A stretch of DNA of 64,000 bases from Catenulispora rubra (GCF_015356825.1 NZ_JAACYW010000008.1:33864-97863); one strand, 5' to 3'; shown: positions 36,188-45,373, counted from the first letter of the stretch. The notes: generated by a model not told the origin, from the sequence alone. Made by a program: numbers and translations.

Positions 36188-37044
36188 ACGCGCTGCAGTA
36201 TGACGTCTTCGTCTCCGGCCTGGAGCCGACGCACGGGGCGACCCTGCCGGACGGCAGTGCCGCGAAGTGGTCGCCGCTGGCACACACCCTCGTCTACGGC
36301 GCCCGCGAGGCAGCCGTCGTCGATCCGCCGATCACGCGCGGACAGGCGACAGCGCTCGCGGACTGGATCGCCGCGCACGAGCGGGAACTCACCCACATCT
36401 ACATCACCCACTGGCACGGCGACCACTGGTTCGGCACCGCCGAGCTGCTGCGCCGCTTCCCCCGCGCCACCGTCCTGGCCGGCGGCGAGACGCGGCGGCG
36501 CGTTCGCGAGAGCGTGGCCGGCGGAAACGCGCCGGAGCTGTGGACCGCCCTGTTCGGGGAACGGCTGTCGGACGGAGCCGCCCTGGCGGCCGCGGCGGCA
36601 GCGGTCGAACCGGTGCCGGCCGACGGATTCGAGATCGACGGACAGCAGCTGGTGTCGATCGAGGCCGGCCACAGCGACACCGACGACAGCACCGTCCTGC
36701 ACGTGCCCTCGTTGGGTCTCGTGGCAGCCGGCGACGTGGTCTACAACAACGTTCACCAGTACCTCGCCGAGACGCCCGACGGAGGACTGGAGGCCTGGCA
36801 CCGCGCCCTGGACCTGGTGGCCGCCCTGGAACCGCGTCACGTCGTGGCCGGACACAAGGACGCCCGGCGCCCGGACGCGGTATCAGACATCGACGAGACC
36901 CACCGCTACCTGGACGCGACCTCCACCCTGCTGGAGAACAAGCCCACCCGGGCCGAATTCTTCGCACGGGTCCTGGAGCTCTACCCGGACCGGATCAACC
37001 CCTACATCGTCTGGCTCAGCGCCGGCCGACTGCTCGCGGACTAG
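36184..37044 (+). CDS. MBL-fold metallo-hydrolase
   Basis: A 286-residue metallo-beta-lactamase-fold protein. THWHGDHW at about 78-85 is the HxHxDH metal motif; further ligands are the His of IEAGHSDTDDS, the Asp in LVAAGDVVYNN and the His in VVAGHKD. It starts within the preceding stop codon, so both genes are co-translated. Such enzymes include lactonases, esterases and quinone- or hydroperoxide-handling hydrolases; the reaction cannot be fixed. It forms a stress-type module with the NTF2-like protein and CGNR regulator. Confidence 0.85.
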   Translation: MNALQYDVFVSGLEPTHGATLPDGSAAKWSPLAHTLVYGAREAAVVDPPITRGQATALADWIAAHERELTHIYITHWHGDHWFGTAELLRRFPRATVLAGGETRRRVRESVAGGNAPELWTALFGERLSDGAALAAAAAAVEPVPADGFEIDGQQLVSIEAGHSDTDDSTVLHVPSLGLVAAGDVVYNNVHQYLAETPDGGLEAWHRALDLVAALEPRHVVAGHKDARRPDAVSDIDETHRYLDATSTLLENKPTRAEFFARVLELYPDRINPYIVWLSAGRLLAD

Positions 37045-37189
37045 CCGCCGGGGCGCGCGATGGCGCCGACCGGAATGCTGACGACGCCGGCGGGGTTGTC
37101 GCAGCGCCGGTCGATTATCCGGCACGAGCGGGGCAGAGCAGCGGCGACGCTGCGAGTATCCGCCACCGGTGTCGCTGTCTGCCGTGACT

Positions 37190-37497
37190 GCCGATACTGG
37201 GGCGAGCACAGCCTGGCGCCGCTGAGCTTCCGCGGCGCCAGCTACTCCGGCGTGTTCACGCTCCTGCCGCTGCTCACCGGTAAACACCGCGCGCACCACG
37301 GAAACGCGCTAGCCGCCGCGGCAGAGCTGGTGGACCGGGGCCTGATCACCCCCATCGTCGACCCGACGCCCTACCACCTGGGCACCGTCGCCGAGGCGCA
37401 TCAGGCCGTGGCCTCCGGAAGCCGCCGAGGCAAGGTCGCCGTCTCCGTCGATGTCGGCGCCGGTTCGGTCGGCCCCGAAGGCGGGTCAGCTTCCTGA
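37190..37497 (+). pseudogene. C-terminal remnant of an MDR-type alcohol/quinone reductase
   Basis: From about 37190 the frame reads FRGASYSGVFTLLPLLTGK, then ELVDRGLITPIVDPTPYHLG and AHQAVASGSRRGKVAVSVD, which match the last 90 residues of medium-chain dehydrogenases. The catalytic and nucleotide-binding domains are missing. The upstream part of the same open frame has no resemblance to the family. It is a decayed gene end. Confidence 0.65.
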
Positions 37498-37500
37498 TAC

Positions 37501-37541
37501 CGCCGCCGCTCGGCCGGAAACGATCCGGCCGAGCGGCGGCG
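37501..37541. terminator. Strong convergent terminator hairpin
   Basis: An 18-bp perfect stem (CGCCGCCGCTCGGCCGGA and its complement) with a five-base AACGA loop. It lies between the + pseudogene and the - gene ending at 37580. Confidence 0.8.
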
Positions 37542-37579
37542 GGCGGGCGTCCCAGATGCGACGCCGACGCGACCTCGAC

Positions 37580-39073
37580 TCAGCCCGTCGCGGCGAACCG
37601 CGTCGCGATCTTCGCGCCGAGGCCGGTGACCCACTGCTTGTCGGCCTGCGTGAAGGTGGACGAGCCCTCCGGGCTGTTGACGTCGACCTGGATCACGACG
37701 TCGCCGAAGCGGACGAACACGTTCCACGTCTTGCTGGGCAGCTCGGGGATGCTCTCGACGAAGCCGCCGTCCCCGATCCCGCTCGGCAGCGAGGTCACGG
37801 TGGTGTCCCCGCATCCGGTCTCCGCCTGCTGGCGGAGGGCGGCGAGCTTCTGGGCGCCGGTCCCGGACTTCACCGTCAGGCGGAGGACGTCGGCCCGGAC
37901 GTTCAACCCGCTCGGCGTCGGACCGGAGAAGGCGTAGTCCGGCACCGTCGGGCCGAGCAGATCCTTGTGGACGCTCGCGCACGCGTCGGTCACCAGGGTG
38001 GAGGGCCGGTTGGGCGTGCCGGTGACGTCGACGTTCCACCCGGTGCCGAAGTCAGCCGCCTGAAGCAGCGTCGGCGGCACCGTGACGGCGGCCGCCGGCT
38101 TCAGGCCGGGGGCGATGCCGCCGGAAAGCACGCGCGCCAGGTCCTGCACGGTGAGTGGCGACGGCGAGATCACGGTGTCCGGGTTCGGCTCTATGCCGCG
38201 CGCGGCCTGCCTCATAGTGTAGTTCTCCCAGAAGGACTCCACAGTCCCGGCGCCCCCGGGGAACTGCCGCATCACGAAGATCGCCGTGAGCTTGCCCAAC
38301 GACTTCGTCGAGCTCGCCAGGACCGATCCGTCCGCGAGTTGGCGGTGGTCGCACGCACTCCACGCCGCCGCCTGGTTCCAGGGAACCGCCAGCTCGTCCG
38401 CCACGCCGCAGCCGGGCATCGCCGGCTGGAACTTCGCGTCGTCGCCGTCCAGGAACCGCGTGAGCAGGTTGCCGGTCGGTGAAACCGGGTGATTGGCGAT
38501 GCCGCTCCGCGCCGGCGGCTTGCCGTTCGGCGTCCAGAAGGAGGCGACGTCGAGGCTGGCGTAGTTGTCGCCCTGCGCGTCGCCGAACGGCACCGCCTTG
38601 GCGGGCGTTGTCCGGTTGGGCATCGGGACGATGTGCGAGGACGTCGGGTCCAGCCCCGCCAGCACAATCCCCATGTCCGCCACGGCCGGCTCGGGCACGT
38701 TCATGGTCTTCGGCGGGACGTTGCCACCGAGGCCGATGATCTTGTCCTGGCCGGGCAGGAAGTTGACCCGCTCCAACACGGTCCCGTCCGACAGGGTCGT
38801 CGGCGGGGCGGACGGCGTCCCCGAGGTGGCCAGCGACGTCGTCGGCGGCGCGGTCGTCGACCGCCCGCCCCCCGCCGGTCCGGCGAGGCTCACCGCGATC
38901 GTCGCCGCCGCCGCGACCACCGCGAGCGATCCGCTCCCGGCCCCGACGGTGCGCAGCCGCCGCCGACGGTCGCCGCCGCCGATGATGGCCTGCGTGTCGG
39001 CGTACCAGATCGGCTCCGCCTCGCCCCGCGTCGTGTCGAACACGTCCCGCATCCACTCGCCGTCTTCGGTCAT
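37580..39073 (-). CDS. Membrane-anchored partner protein of the SigE-family sigma factor
   Basis: A 497-residue protein beginning at ATG 39073, which overlaps the sigma factor stop by four bases. A cytosolic N-terminus (about 1-40, WMRDVFDTTRGEAEPIWYAD) is followed by one membrane helix (about 46-66), a Thr/Ser/Pro linker, and an extracytoplasmic domain of 400 residues with several cysteines (MPGCG, SACDHR, DACASV, ETGCGD). Placement and topology suggest an anti-sigma or signal-sensing role, but no known anti-sigma motif is visible. The family is common beside SigE-type sigma genes in actinomycetes. Function inferred from context. Confidence 0.65.
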   Translation of the reverse strand: MTEDGEWMRDVFDTTRGEAEPIWYADTQAIIGGGDRRRRLRTVGAGSGSLAVVAAAATIAVSLAGPAGGGRSTTAPPTTSLATSGTPSAPPTTLSDGTVLERVNFLPGQDKIIGLGGNVPPKTMNVPEPAVADMGIVLAGLDPTSSHIVPMPNRTTPAKAVPFGDAQGDNYASLDVASFWTPNGKPPARSGIANHPVSPTGNLLTRFLDGDDAKFQPAMPGCGVADELAVPWNQAAAWSACDHRQLADGSVLASSTKSLGKLTAIFVMRQFPGGAGTVESFWENYTMRQAARGIEPNPDTVISPSPLTVQDLARVLSGGIAPGLKPAAAVTVPPTLLQAADFGTGWNVDVTGTPNRPSTLVTDACASVHKDLLGPTVPDYAFSGPTPSGLNVRADVLRLTVKSGTGAQKLAALRQQAETGCGDTTVTSLPSGIGDGGFVESIPELPSKTWNVFVRFGDVVIQVDVNSPEGSSTFTQADKQWVTGLGAKIATRFAATG

Positions 39074-39618
39074 GACTGCTCCTTCTTCGTCGTGAGGAGT
39101 TCCTCGCCGACAGGGCGAGCGGGGTCGGGCAGGATCGAGCGCATCGCCGCCAGGCCCCGTGCGGTCTGGCTCTTGACGGTGCCGGTCGAGACGCCGAGCA
39201 GCCGGGCCGTGCCCTCGATGTCCTGGTCGTCGAAGAAGCGCAGGACGAGCACCGCGCGCTGCCCGGGCGGCAGCCGGCGCAGCGCCGACACCACGACGTC
39301 GCGGTCGGACACGCTGTTCACTGCGCTGTCGTGGGTCGCGGCCAGTTCGGGCATGGCGTTCGACGACGGCTGCTCGCGCCGCCAGTGCGCGCGCCGCTTC
39401 TCGTCGATGCAGGCGCGCAGCAGCGTGGTCCGCAGGTACGCGTCGACCCCCTGCTCCGTGCGGACCCGCCCCCAGGCCGCGTGCAACTTGATGAAGGCGA
39501 CCTGCACCAGGTCCTCCGCCTGGCTCCAGTCGCCGCACATCATGTACGCCATCCGCCGCAGCGCCAGCGATCTGGCCGCTACCAGCTTCGTGAACTCACC
39601 GTCATCAGGTCTGCGCAT
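39070..39618 (-). CDS. SigE-family ECF RNA polymerase sigma factor
   Basis: A 182-residue ECF sigma factor. Region 2 is seen in the span ALRRMAYMMCGDWSQAEDLV plus QVAFIKLHAAWGRV, and region 4 in LRRLPPGQRAVLVLRFFDDQ and GVSTGTVKSQTARGLAAMR. Such factors direct polymerase to stress promoters and usually drive their own operon. It is the first gene, with its membrane partner translated from an overlapping start. A candidate ECF promoter with GACAACC and GTATAG lies 35-66 bases upstream. Confidence 0.93.
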   Translation of the reverse strand: MRRPDDGEFTKLVAARSLALRRMAYMMCGDWSQAEDLVQVAFIKLHAAWGRVRTEQGVDAYLRTTLLRACIDEKRRAHWRREQPSSNAMPELAATHDSAVNSVSDRDVVVSALRRLPPGQRAVLVLRFFDDQDIEGTARLLGVSTGTVKSQTARGLAAMRSILPDPARPVGEELLTTKKEQS

Positions 39619-39652
39619 CGATCTCCTCCCCCGACTCCTCGGTGTCGCCTCG

Positions 39653-39684
39653 CTATACGCGCGCGGAGCCCGGAAAGGTTGTCA
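39653..39684 (-). promoter_or_regulatory. Candidate ECF-type promoter for the sigma factor operon
   Basis: On the - strand GACAACC (39684-39678) is followed after 19 bases by GTATAG (39658-39653). An AAC-containing -35 element and a short -10 are typical for ECF promoters, so this may be autoregulated. The spacing is a little long. Confidence 0.4.
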
Positions 39685-39740
39685 TCCGGTTCGAGGTCGG
39701 CGATCAGGAAGCTGCCAGGCCCCGAACCACGGCCCGGACT

Positions 39741-40745
39741 TCAGGGCCCGATATCAGTACCCAGAGGCGCGGGTGAACTCGCGTCGTGAATCAGAACACG
39801 CGGTTCTCCCCCGCCGTCGGCAGGCACGGACCAGACGTCCCAGTCGCCGCCGGACTGGCGGGGGCGGCCGTACACGACCGTATGCTCGTCGAGCCAGGCC
39901 GCTTGGTCGTCGATGCTGTGCTCCTCCGCCAGCGGCGCCTCCTGCATGGTGCGCAGGTCGAGGACGTACAGCCGCCAGGGGCGGTTCGCGCTTGCGTTGA
40001 CGCGCTTCTTGAACACGATGCGCGTGCCGTCGGGTGACAGGGAGGGGCATTCGACGTTCTCCCGCAACGTCCGTGCGGTCCAGGCCCGGTAGTCGCCCTG
40101 CACGAGGTAGGTACGGCCCCCGGTCCGCACGGTGGCGTAGAAGGTGTTGTCGTCGGCGGCGAAGGTGATGCCCCAGTAGTTCACGTCCGCCGCGTGGTAC
40201 GGCTTGCCGTCGAGCGTGAGGGGGATGCTCTCGACGTTGTCGACGAGCCGGCCGGTCCTGGTGTCCAGGATGGATGTCCGGGTGGAGAAGTCGTCGGCCA
40301 GGTAGGAGTCACCTTGGACGAAGGTCGTCCAGGACACCATCGCGCCGCTGGCGGAGACCCGCGCGCGGTTGGGGAAACCGGCGGTCTTGATCTGGCGGAC
40401 CTGATGGAGGGAGTGGTCCAGGACGGTGGCATAGGTGGCGGGCAGCGCACCTCCGCGCTGTAGACAGATCGCGGTGCCGTGGGCGGCGTAGAAGCGATCG
40501 CACAGTGTGCTGCTGACGGTCGGCGTGGCGTCCGGACGTGCGGCCGGTACCGACGCCACGTGGCCGAAGTCGGGCCCCGGTGCGGTGTCGCGGAAAAGGA
40601 TCGTGCCGGCCGTCGCGAGGTCGATGCTGCCGGTCGGGGAGTCGCCGGCGGCGGCACCGTGGGTGTTCACCACATATCCGGTGATCGCGGTGGCCGCCAG
40701 CAGCCCGGAGGCGGTCAATATCAGTACTCGTGCACGCGTGTTCAT
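39741..40745 (-). CDS. Exported TolB-like beta-propeller protein
   Basis: A 334-residue protein with an N-terminal signal or anchor (VLILTASGLLAATAITGYVV). The rest has propeller blades: CPSLSPDGTRIVFKKR, RLYVLDLRTMQEAPLAEE, DDQAAWLDEHTVVYGRP and WDVWSVPADGGGEPRVL. It starts in the stop codon of the MFS gene (ATGA overlap), so the two are made together. It may be an extracytoplasmic partner of the transporter. Its ligand is unknown. Confidence 0.75.
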   Translation of the reverse strand: MNTRARVLILTASGLLAATAITGYVVNTHGAAAGDSPTGSIDLATAGTILFRDTAPGPDFGHVASVPAARPDATPTVSSTLCDRFYAAHGTAICLQRGGALPATYATVLDHSLHQVRQIKTAGFPNRARVSASGAMVSWTTFVQGDSYLADDFSTRTSILDTRTGRLVDNVESIPLTLDGKPYHAADVNYWGITFAADDNTFYATVRTGGRTYLVQGDYRAWTARTLRENVECPSLSPDGTRIVFKKRVNASANRPWRLYVLDLRTMQEAPLAEEHSIDDQAAWLDEHTVVYGRPRQSGGDWDVWSVPADGGGEPRVLIHDASSPAPLGTDIGP

Positions 40746-42055
40746 GTATTGCTTTCCTTCGCCAACGGGAGGATCCACAGGGCCGCCAGGATCGCGGCGG
40801 CCAACGAGACCACCGCCACCGCGATGGCCGTGTGCAGGCCCCAGCGGTCCCAGGCCGCGCCGAAGAGCACCGAGGACGCCAGCAGCACCACCGACTGGCC
40901 GGTCTGGATCAGGGCCATGCCGCTCGCGCGCAGATGTGCGGGCACCATCGGCCCGACGGCGGCCATCAGGACGCCGTCGGTGGCGGCGTAGAACACGCCG
41001 TGCAGCACGAGGGTAGGCAGCAGCAACACCACGCCGCCCACCGGACCGAACAACATCAGGTAGGCGCACAGCAGGGCGGCGTAGCCGCCGACGAACACCC
41101 GGATCCTGCCGACCCGATCGGCGAGCTGTCCGAACGGGACGGCGAGCAGCAAGTACGAGGCCGTGGTGCCGAGTGGCAGCAGCGGGAAGTACTCGGCGGA
41201 GATGTCGAGGCGCTGTTGCAGGAGCAGGTAGACGAAGGAATCGCTGAGCGCCACGACGCCCAACAGCAGGGCGGCGACGCAGACCCGGCGGAATCGCGGC
41301 AGCAGCAGGAGCCGCAGTACGGCGCCCACGGAAACCGGGTTCGCCCGGTCCACGGCCTCCGTCCGGTCACGGACCAGCACGGCCAGCATCACGACGCCGA
41401 ACGCCGCGATGCCGAAGCTGGCGACGAAGACGGTGTCGTAGCGCTCCGGGTTCGCCAGCAGCAGGCCGAACGCGACGACCGGGCCCAGGAACGCCCCGAC
41501 GGTGTCCAGCGCCCGATGCACGCCGAACGACCGGCCGAGCGTTTCGGGCGTGCTGCTCAGCGAGATCAGCGCGTCCCGGGGCCCGGTACGCAGGCCTTTG
41601 CCGGTGCGGTCCGCGGCGATGACGACGCCGAGCGCCGAGACCGAGGAACCGGCGGTCAGCAGGCCCAGCTTGCACAGCGCGGACAACGCGTATCCGCTGC
41701 CCGCAACCAGCTTGCGGCGCTGCCACCGGTCGGCCGCGTGCCCGCCGGCCAGGCGCACCAGCGCGGTGATGCCGAAGTACAGGCCGTTGAGCTCGCCGAA
41801 CTGGAGCGGGCTCAGGCCGAGGGTGAAGATCACGTACATCGGCAGCACTGCCGTGATCATCTCCGAGGAGATGTCGGTGACCAGGCTGACCGAGCCCAGG
41901 GCCAGGACGTTGGGGGCTATGGCTGCGCGGGGATGTGCCGGTACAGGATTTTCAGAACCCGGCGAGCCGACCGCGATCGCCGAGACTTCCGAGATCTCTG
42001 AGACCTGCGAAGCCGCTACATCGGTGGGATTCACGCGCGCCGACGAGATGTACAT
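40742..42055 (-). CDS. MFS transporter
   Basis: A 437-residue permease of about 12 helices starting at ATG 42055. Typical MFS features are the SLVTDISSEMITAVLPMYVI first helix, the loop RLAGGHAADRWQRRKLVAGS, and the second-half repeat GQLADRVGRIRVFVGGYAAL. ADRTGKGLRTGPRDALISL resembles a subgroup of MFS proteins often linked to metal or drug resistance. The first 40 residues before the first helix are a soluble extension. Co-translated with the propeller gene downstream. The substrate is not predictable. Confidence 0.88.
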   Translation of the reverse strand: MYISSARVNPTDVAASQVSEISEVSAIAVGSPGSENPVPAHPRAAIAPNVLALGSVSLVTDISSEMITAVLPMYVIFTLGLSPLQFGELNGLYFGITALVRLAGGHAADRWQRRKLVAGSGYALSALCKLGLLTAGSSVSALGVVIAADRTGKGLRTGPRDALISLSSTPETLGRSFGVHRALDTVGAFLGPVVAFGLLLANPERYDTVFVASFGIAAFGVVMLAVLVRDRTEAVDRANPVSVGAVLRLLLLPRFRRVCVAALLLGVVALSDSFVYLLLQQRLDISAEYFPLLPLGTTASYLLLAVPFGQLADRVGRIRVFVGGYAALLCAYLMLFGPVGGVVLLLPTLVLHGVFYAATDGVLMAAVGPMVPAHLRASGMALIQTGQSVVLLASSVLFGAAWDRWGLHTAIAVAVVSLAAAILAALWILPLAKESNT

Positions 42056-42089
42056 GTCTGTCCTCTCAGACTGACTGCCGCGAGCGGGA

Positions 42090-42130
42090 GCTTCCGGTGG
42101 GCACACCTCAGCGGTGTGCCCACCGGAAGC
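42090..42130. terminator. Hairpin downstream of the phosphatase-chitosanase gene
   Basis: Arms GCTTCCGGTGGGCACAC (42090-42106) and exact complement (42114-42130) with a seven-base loop. It begins 30 bases beyond the - strand stop at 42160 and separates that gene from the MFS operon. Confidence 0.8.
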
Positions 42131-42159
42131 GATGGAGGGCGAGCCAGTGTCAGTCGGCG

Positions 42160-44313
42160 TCAGTCGGCGATGTGGTACGCGTCGCCGTCGGTCTGCCAGG
42201 TCAGGGGCGCGTTCAGGTTCAGATTGCCCTTGCTGAGGAAGACCTGCTGTTCGGTGTCGATCCGGCTGGTGTCCCCACCTGCGGCCTTGCGAGCGCCGAG
42301 GAAGGCGTTGATGTACGTCGCCTCGTCACCGCCTTGTGCGGGTGTGCGCGCCTGCTTCAGGGCTGCGGCGCGGATCGCGGTGAAGCTGACCGGATCCGTT
42401 CCGGAGCCGTTCGCGATCATCGCGTCGAAGTAGGCGAACTGCCCCAGCGCGTGCAGGCCGTCCGCCTTGGCCTGGGCAACGGCCGGGGTGAAGTAGAGCC
42501 GGTCGGTCTCGTCGTTCTGGGCCCGCTGGAACGCCGGGTCCAAGGCTGCGGTGTGCCAGGCGGAGGTGAAGCCCGGGTCCAGTCCGAGGTGCGAGCTGCT
42601 GCCGTTGACGGCGCGCAGCGCCGGCAGGTAGGCGGCGAGTGCGTTGTTCGGAACCCGCTGGGTGTAGAGGTTCACCAGGTCGAGCAGCGTGCCGTTGCTG
42701 GAACTGAATCCGGCGGTCCCCGCGATGTAGCCGCGGCCATTGCTGATGTCCTCGATGGACGCGTACTGCGATTTCCAGTCCAACGAAGAGTTCTGCGCGC
42801 TGGAAACCAGTTCCATCGCGACTTCCTTCTTGCGCGGATCGGTCAGGTCGCTGGTCGGCACGTTCGCCGGCGGATCGGCCGGGGCCGCCAAGGCCGACAC
42901 CGAACCGTAGACGGCGAACTCGTAGAGCGAGTAGCCGTAGGAGGTGCCACGTTTGGTGCCATACATGCGGACGTAGCGGCCGTGGCCGTTGACCGTCAGG
43001 GCCTCGGTTCCGCCGTGGCCGGTGGTCGTGGAGTACACGGTCGTCCAGGTCTTGTCGTCGTCGGAGGTCTGGATCGTGTAGGCCTTGCCGTAGGCGGCCT
43101 CCCAGCTCAGCTTGACCTGAGCGATCGCCGTATCCGCTCCCAGGTCGACGGAGATCCACTGCGGATCCGAGCCCTCCTTGCTGGCCCACCTGGTCGTCAG
43201 CTTGCCGTCGAAAGCGTTGGCGGCTCCCAGCGACGAACTCTCCGTGGAGGACGCGCTCGCCGGCCGGTTCAACGCGAGGTCGGTACCGCCGCCCGGCGGT
43301 GAAGTCGAGGATGTTGGAGAGGTCGGCGGAGGTCCGCCCTGGTCCCAGATGCCGGAGATGTCGCCGGCCGTGGCCGCGCTGCCCAGCGCCGGCAGGCCGT
43401 AGACGTCCTCCACCGTACGCAGCAGCGAGTAGTGGTTGTAGTGGGTGCCGCTGCTGGCGCCCGGCGTGACGTGCGCGCCGACGATCATGGTGGCGATCTG
43501 GTTGTCCGAGTCGTCGCCGTCGTTCTCGTCCCAGGTCACGATCAGCAGGCTGTTGTGCGCCTTGGCCCACTGGGCGTAGCCGTCGAGGTGGTCGTGCAGC
43601 CAGGTGTCGCCGGCCTGGACCGTGCCGTCGTGCATGTCGTCGTCGAGGTTCGGCGTCACGAACGACACGGTCGGCAGCTGGCTGAAGTCCGTCGGGAAGC
43701 GGCTGAAGCGCAGATTCGAGCTCGCCGGGATGTCGGCGAAGTCGACCCAGCCGTTGTGCTTGCGGGCATAGCCGCCGCTCCCGTCGTCGCCGCAGTCCTT
43801 CGAGCCGTCCGAGGGCAGGCTCTCGGAGTAGCCGACGAAGCTGTGGCCGCTGGTCAGCAGCTGGTTGCCGAGGTTGTCGGCGCTGAAGTTGTACGGACAG
43901 TCGTCGGAATTGACCCCGTGCAGCGAGCCGGAGAACAAGGCCACGTAGTTGCCCTGGCTCGGATGCGTCGTGCCGTGGAAGTTCGTGAACGACGCACCCT
44001 GCGTGATCAGGGAGTTGATGTACGGCGCGTTGCTGCTGCCGACGATGTCGTCGTAGTACTTGTTCTCCTCGGTGACCAGCACGATGTGGTCGTACACCGG
44101 CAGCCCCGCAGCCGAGGTCGAGTAGGAATTCGAGGAGGACGAGGACGCCGTGGACGGACCCGCCGCGGCGGTCGAGGCCACGCCGAGCGCGGCGAGCGCG
44201 AAGGCCGCACCGGCGGCCACTACGGCGCGGCGCTTCTTCGTGGCCAACAGAGGTTCCGCAGTCAACGGTGGACGCGTGCGCCCGGGACGCACAAAGGGAT
44301 GCCGAGATCGCAT
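42160..44313 (-). CDS. Secreted acid phosphatase/phosphoesterase - CBM32 - catalytically altered GH46 chitosanase fusion
   Basis: A 717-residue exported protein. The ATG at 44313 has AAGGAG upstream; a signal peptide follows (AVVAAGAAFALAALGVASTA). Residues about 50-345 are an AcpA-like phosphoesterase (YDHIVLVTEENKYYDDI, GTTHPSQGNYVALFSG, LIVTWDENDGDD). A Ser/Pro/Gly linker leads to CBM32 (about 365-480). Residues about 495-717 align throughout with GH46 chitosanase (KKEVAMELVSSA to the end). However, the catalytic Glu22 of the Streptomyces N174 enzyme is Gln507 here, Asp40 is Asn525 and Thr45 is Ile530. The module probably binds chitosan without cutting it. The phosphoesterase looks intact. 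Confidence 0.88.
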   Translation of the reverse strand: MRSRHPFVRPGRTRPPLTAEPLLATKKRRAVVAAGAAFALAALGVASTAAAGPSTASSSSSNSYSTSAAGLPVYDHIVLVTEENKYYDDIVGSSNAPYINSLITQGASFTNFHGTTHPSQGNYVALFSGSLHGVNSDDCPYNFSADNLGNQLLTSGHSFVGYSESLPSDGSKDCGDDGSGGYARKHNGWVDFADIPASSNLRFSRFPTDFSQLPTVSFVTPNLDDDMHDGTVQAGDTWLHDHLDGYAQWAKAHNSLLIVTWDENDGDDSDNQIATMIVGAHVTPGASSGTHYNHYSLLRTVEDVYGLPALGSAATAGDISGIWDQGGPPPTSPTSSTSPPGGGTDLALNRPASASSTESSSLGAANAFDGKLTTRWASKEGSDPQWISVDLGADTAIAQVKLSWEAAYGKAYTIQTSDDDKTWTTVYSTTTGHGGTEALTVNGHGRYVRMYGTKRGTSYGYSLYEFAVYGSVSALAAPADPPANVPTSDLTDPRKKEVAMELVSSAQNSSLDWKSQYASIEDISNGRGYIAGTAGFSSSNGTLLDLVNLYTQRVPNNALAAYLPALRAVNGSSSHLGLDPGFTSAWHTAALDPAFQRAQNDETDRLYFTPAVAQAKADGLHALGQFAYFDAMIANGSGTDPVSFTAIRAAALKQARTPAQGGDEATYINAFLGARKAAGGDTSRIDTEQQVFLSKGNLNLNAPLTWQTDGDAYHIAD

Positions 44314-44486
44314 GTCGGTCTCCTTGAGGGACGCTGCCCTCGATGCGATGGGGGGAACGGCAGCGCCCGGGCATCGCCGCAGGCGCTTTCCGCAACGAGA
44401 TGGCGGCATAGGGCCGCAGGCAGCCGGGTCAGATTCCCTCTGAGCGTGTCCGGTTCGGAACTTTCACGCCAAGCCGCTGATATGAA

Positions 44487-44516
44487 TACCTACAGGCGCT
44501 GAGACACGCTTGTCAA
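44487..44516 (-). promoter_or_regulatory. Sigma70-type promoter for the phosphatase-chitosanase gene
   Basis: On the - strand TTGACA (44516-44511), an 18-base spacer and TAGGTA (44492-44487). The -35 box overlaps the stop codon of the MerR gene read in the same direction. The leader is about 170 bases. Confidence 0.6.
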
Positions 44517-45373
44517 GAAGGTTTACCAGAAATCGTGTCCAACGGGTCGCCGCCGTGGCCGTCGGACCTGAAGATGGGCCAGCCGACTTCGGTGACGAGG
44601 TCCTTCGCGTGCGACGTGTCGAGCGGGTTGCGCAGGTAGTACTCGCGCAGGGGTCCGTCGATGCCGATCTCGTGTCGTTCCGCGTAGGTGCCCAGAGCGC
44701 CGTAGGTCAGGTCGATGGTGTCCAGGGGCCCGTGATGCACGGCGATCGCCAGCTCGGCGCCCGGCACGAGGAACGGCTCGACGCGGCCGACCGGGCGCAC
44801 GTCCCCGTCCGCCGGAATGAACACCACGGCCTCACCTCGCTCGTGCGTCAACAGCTCGCTCGCGAAAACGCCGCCGCTCGCGCCGGCGCGGTTCAGGTTC
44901 TGGGCTGCCGCGACACCGTAGAGCTCGCCGAGCGCACCCCGCCACCAGCTCAGCACGTCCTCGCGGTCGACGACCTCGCGGATGGCGATCGCGGGCTGCG
45001 CCGGGACCGTGCGGTACTCGATGTCGGGCCCGCCGCCGGGCGGTTTCAGCAGATCGCGGAGTGCTTCGACAGCGTTCTGTGTCCGGGACAGCTGCTGTTC
45101 CAGCCGCGCGAGGTGCGCGGTGATCAGCTGGTTGCGCGCGACGGCGTCGGGCGTGGCCAGTACGGATCTGACGTCCGGCACGGGCATGTCCAGTTCGCGC
45201 AGCCGGAGGATCACCTGGGCGGTCGGGACCTGGTCGAGGGTGTAGTGGCGATACCCGGTGTCCTGGTCGACGTGGGCCGGGGCGAGTAGTCCCACCTCGT
45301 GGTAGTGACGCAACGTCGCGATGCTCAGGTGGGTCACCCGGGAGAACTCGCCGATGGCCAGGCCCTTGTGCAT
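44513..45373 (-). CDS. MerR-family regulator with GyrI-like effector domain
   Basis: A 286-residue protein. The N-terminal winged helix reads LAIGEFSRVTHLSIATLRHY then GLLAPAHVDQDTGYRHYTLD, the classic MerR start. A dimerisation coiled coil (AHLARLEQQLSRTQNAVEAL) leads to a C-terminal effector-binding domain (IAIREVVDREDV to GIDGPLREYYL) of the GyrI/BmrR type that binds small organic molecules. It is divergent from an NTF2-like and an ABM gene. Its own promoter has the 19-base spacer and dyad expected for MerR control. Confidence 0.93.
   Translation of the reverse strand: MHKGLAIGEFSRVTHLSIATLRHYHEVGLLAPAHVDQDTGYRHYTLDQVPTAQVILRLRELDMPVPDVRSVLATPDAVARNQLITAHLARLEQQLSRTQNAVEALRDLLKPPGGGPDIEYRTVPAQPAIAIREVVDREDVLSWWRGALGELYGVAAAQNLNRAGASGGVFASELLTHERGEAVVFIPADGDVRPVGRVEPFLVPGAELAIAVHHGPLDTIDLTYGALGTYAERHEIGIDGPLREYYLRNPLDTSHAKDLVTEVGWPIFRSDGHGGDPLDTISGKPS

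Noticed and set aside
37580..39538. 652-codon - frame covering the sigma factor region
   Set aside because: The part beyond 39073 is an out-of-frame shadow of the sigma factor gene. The real start is the overlapping ATG at 39073.
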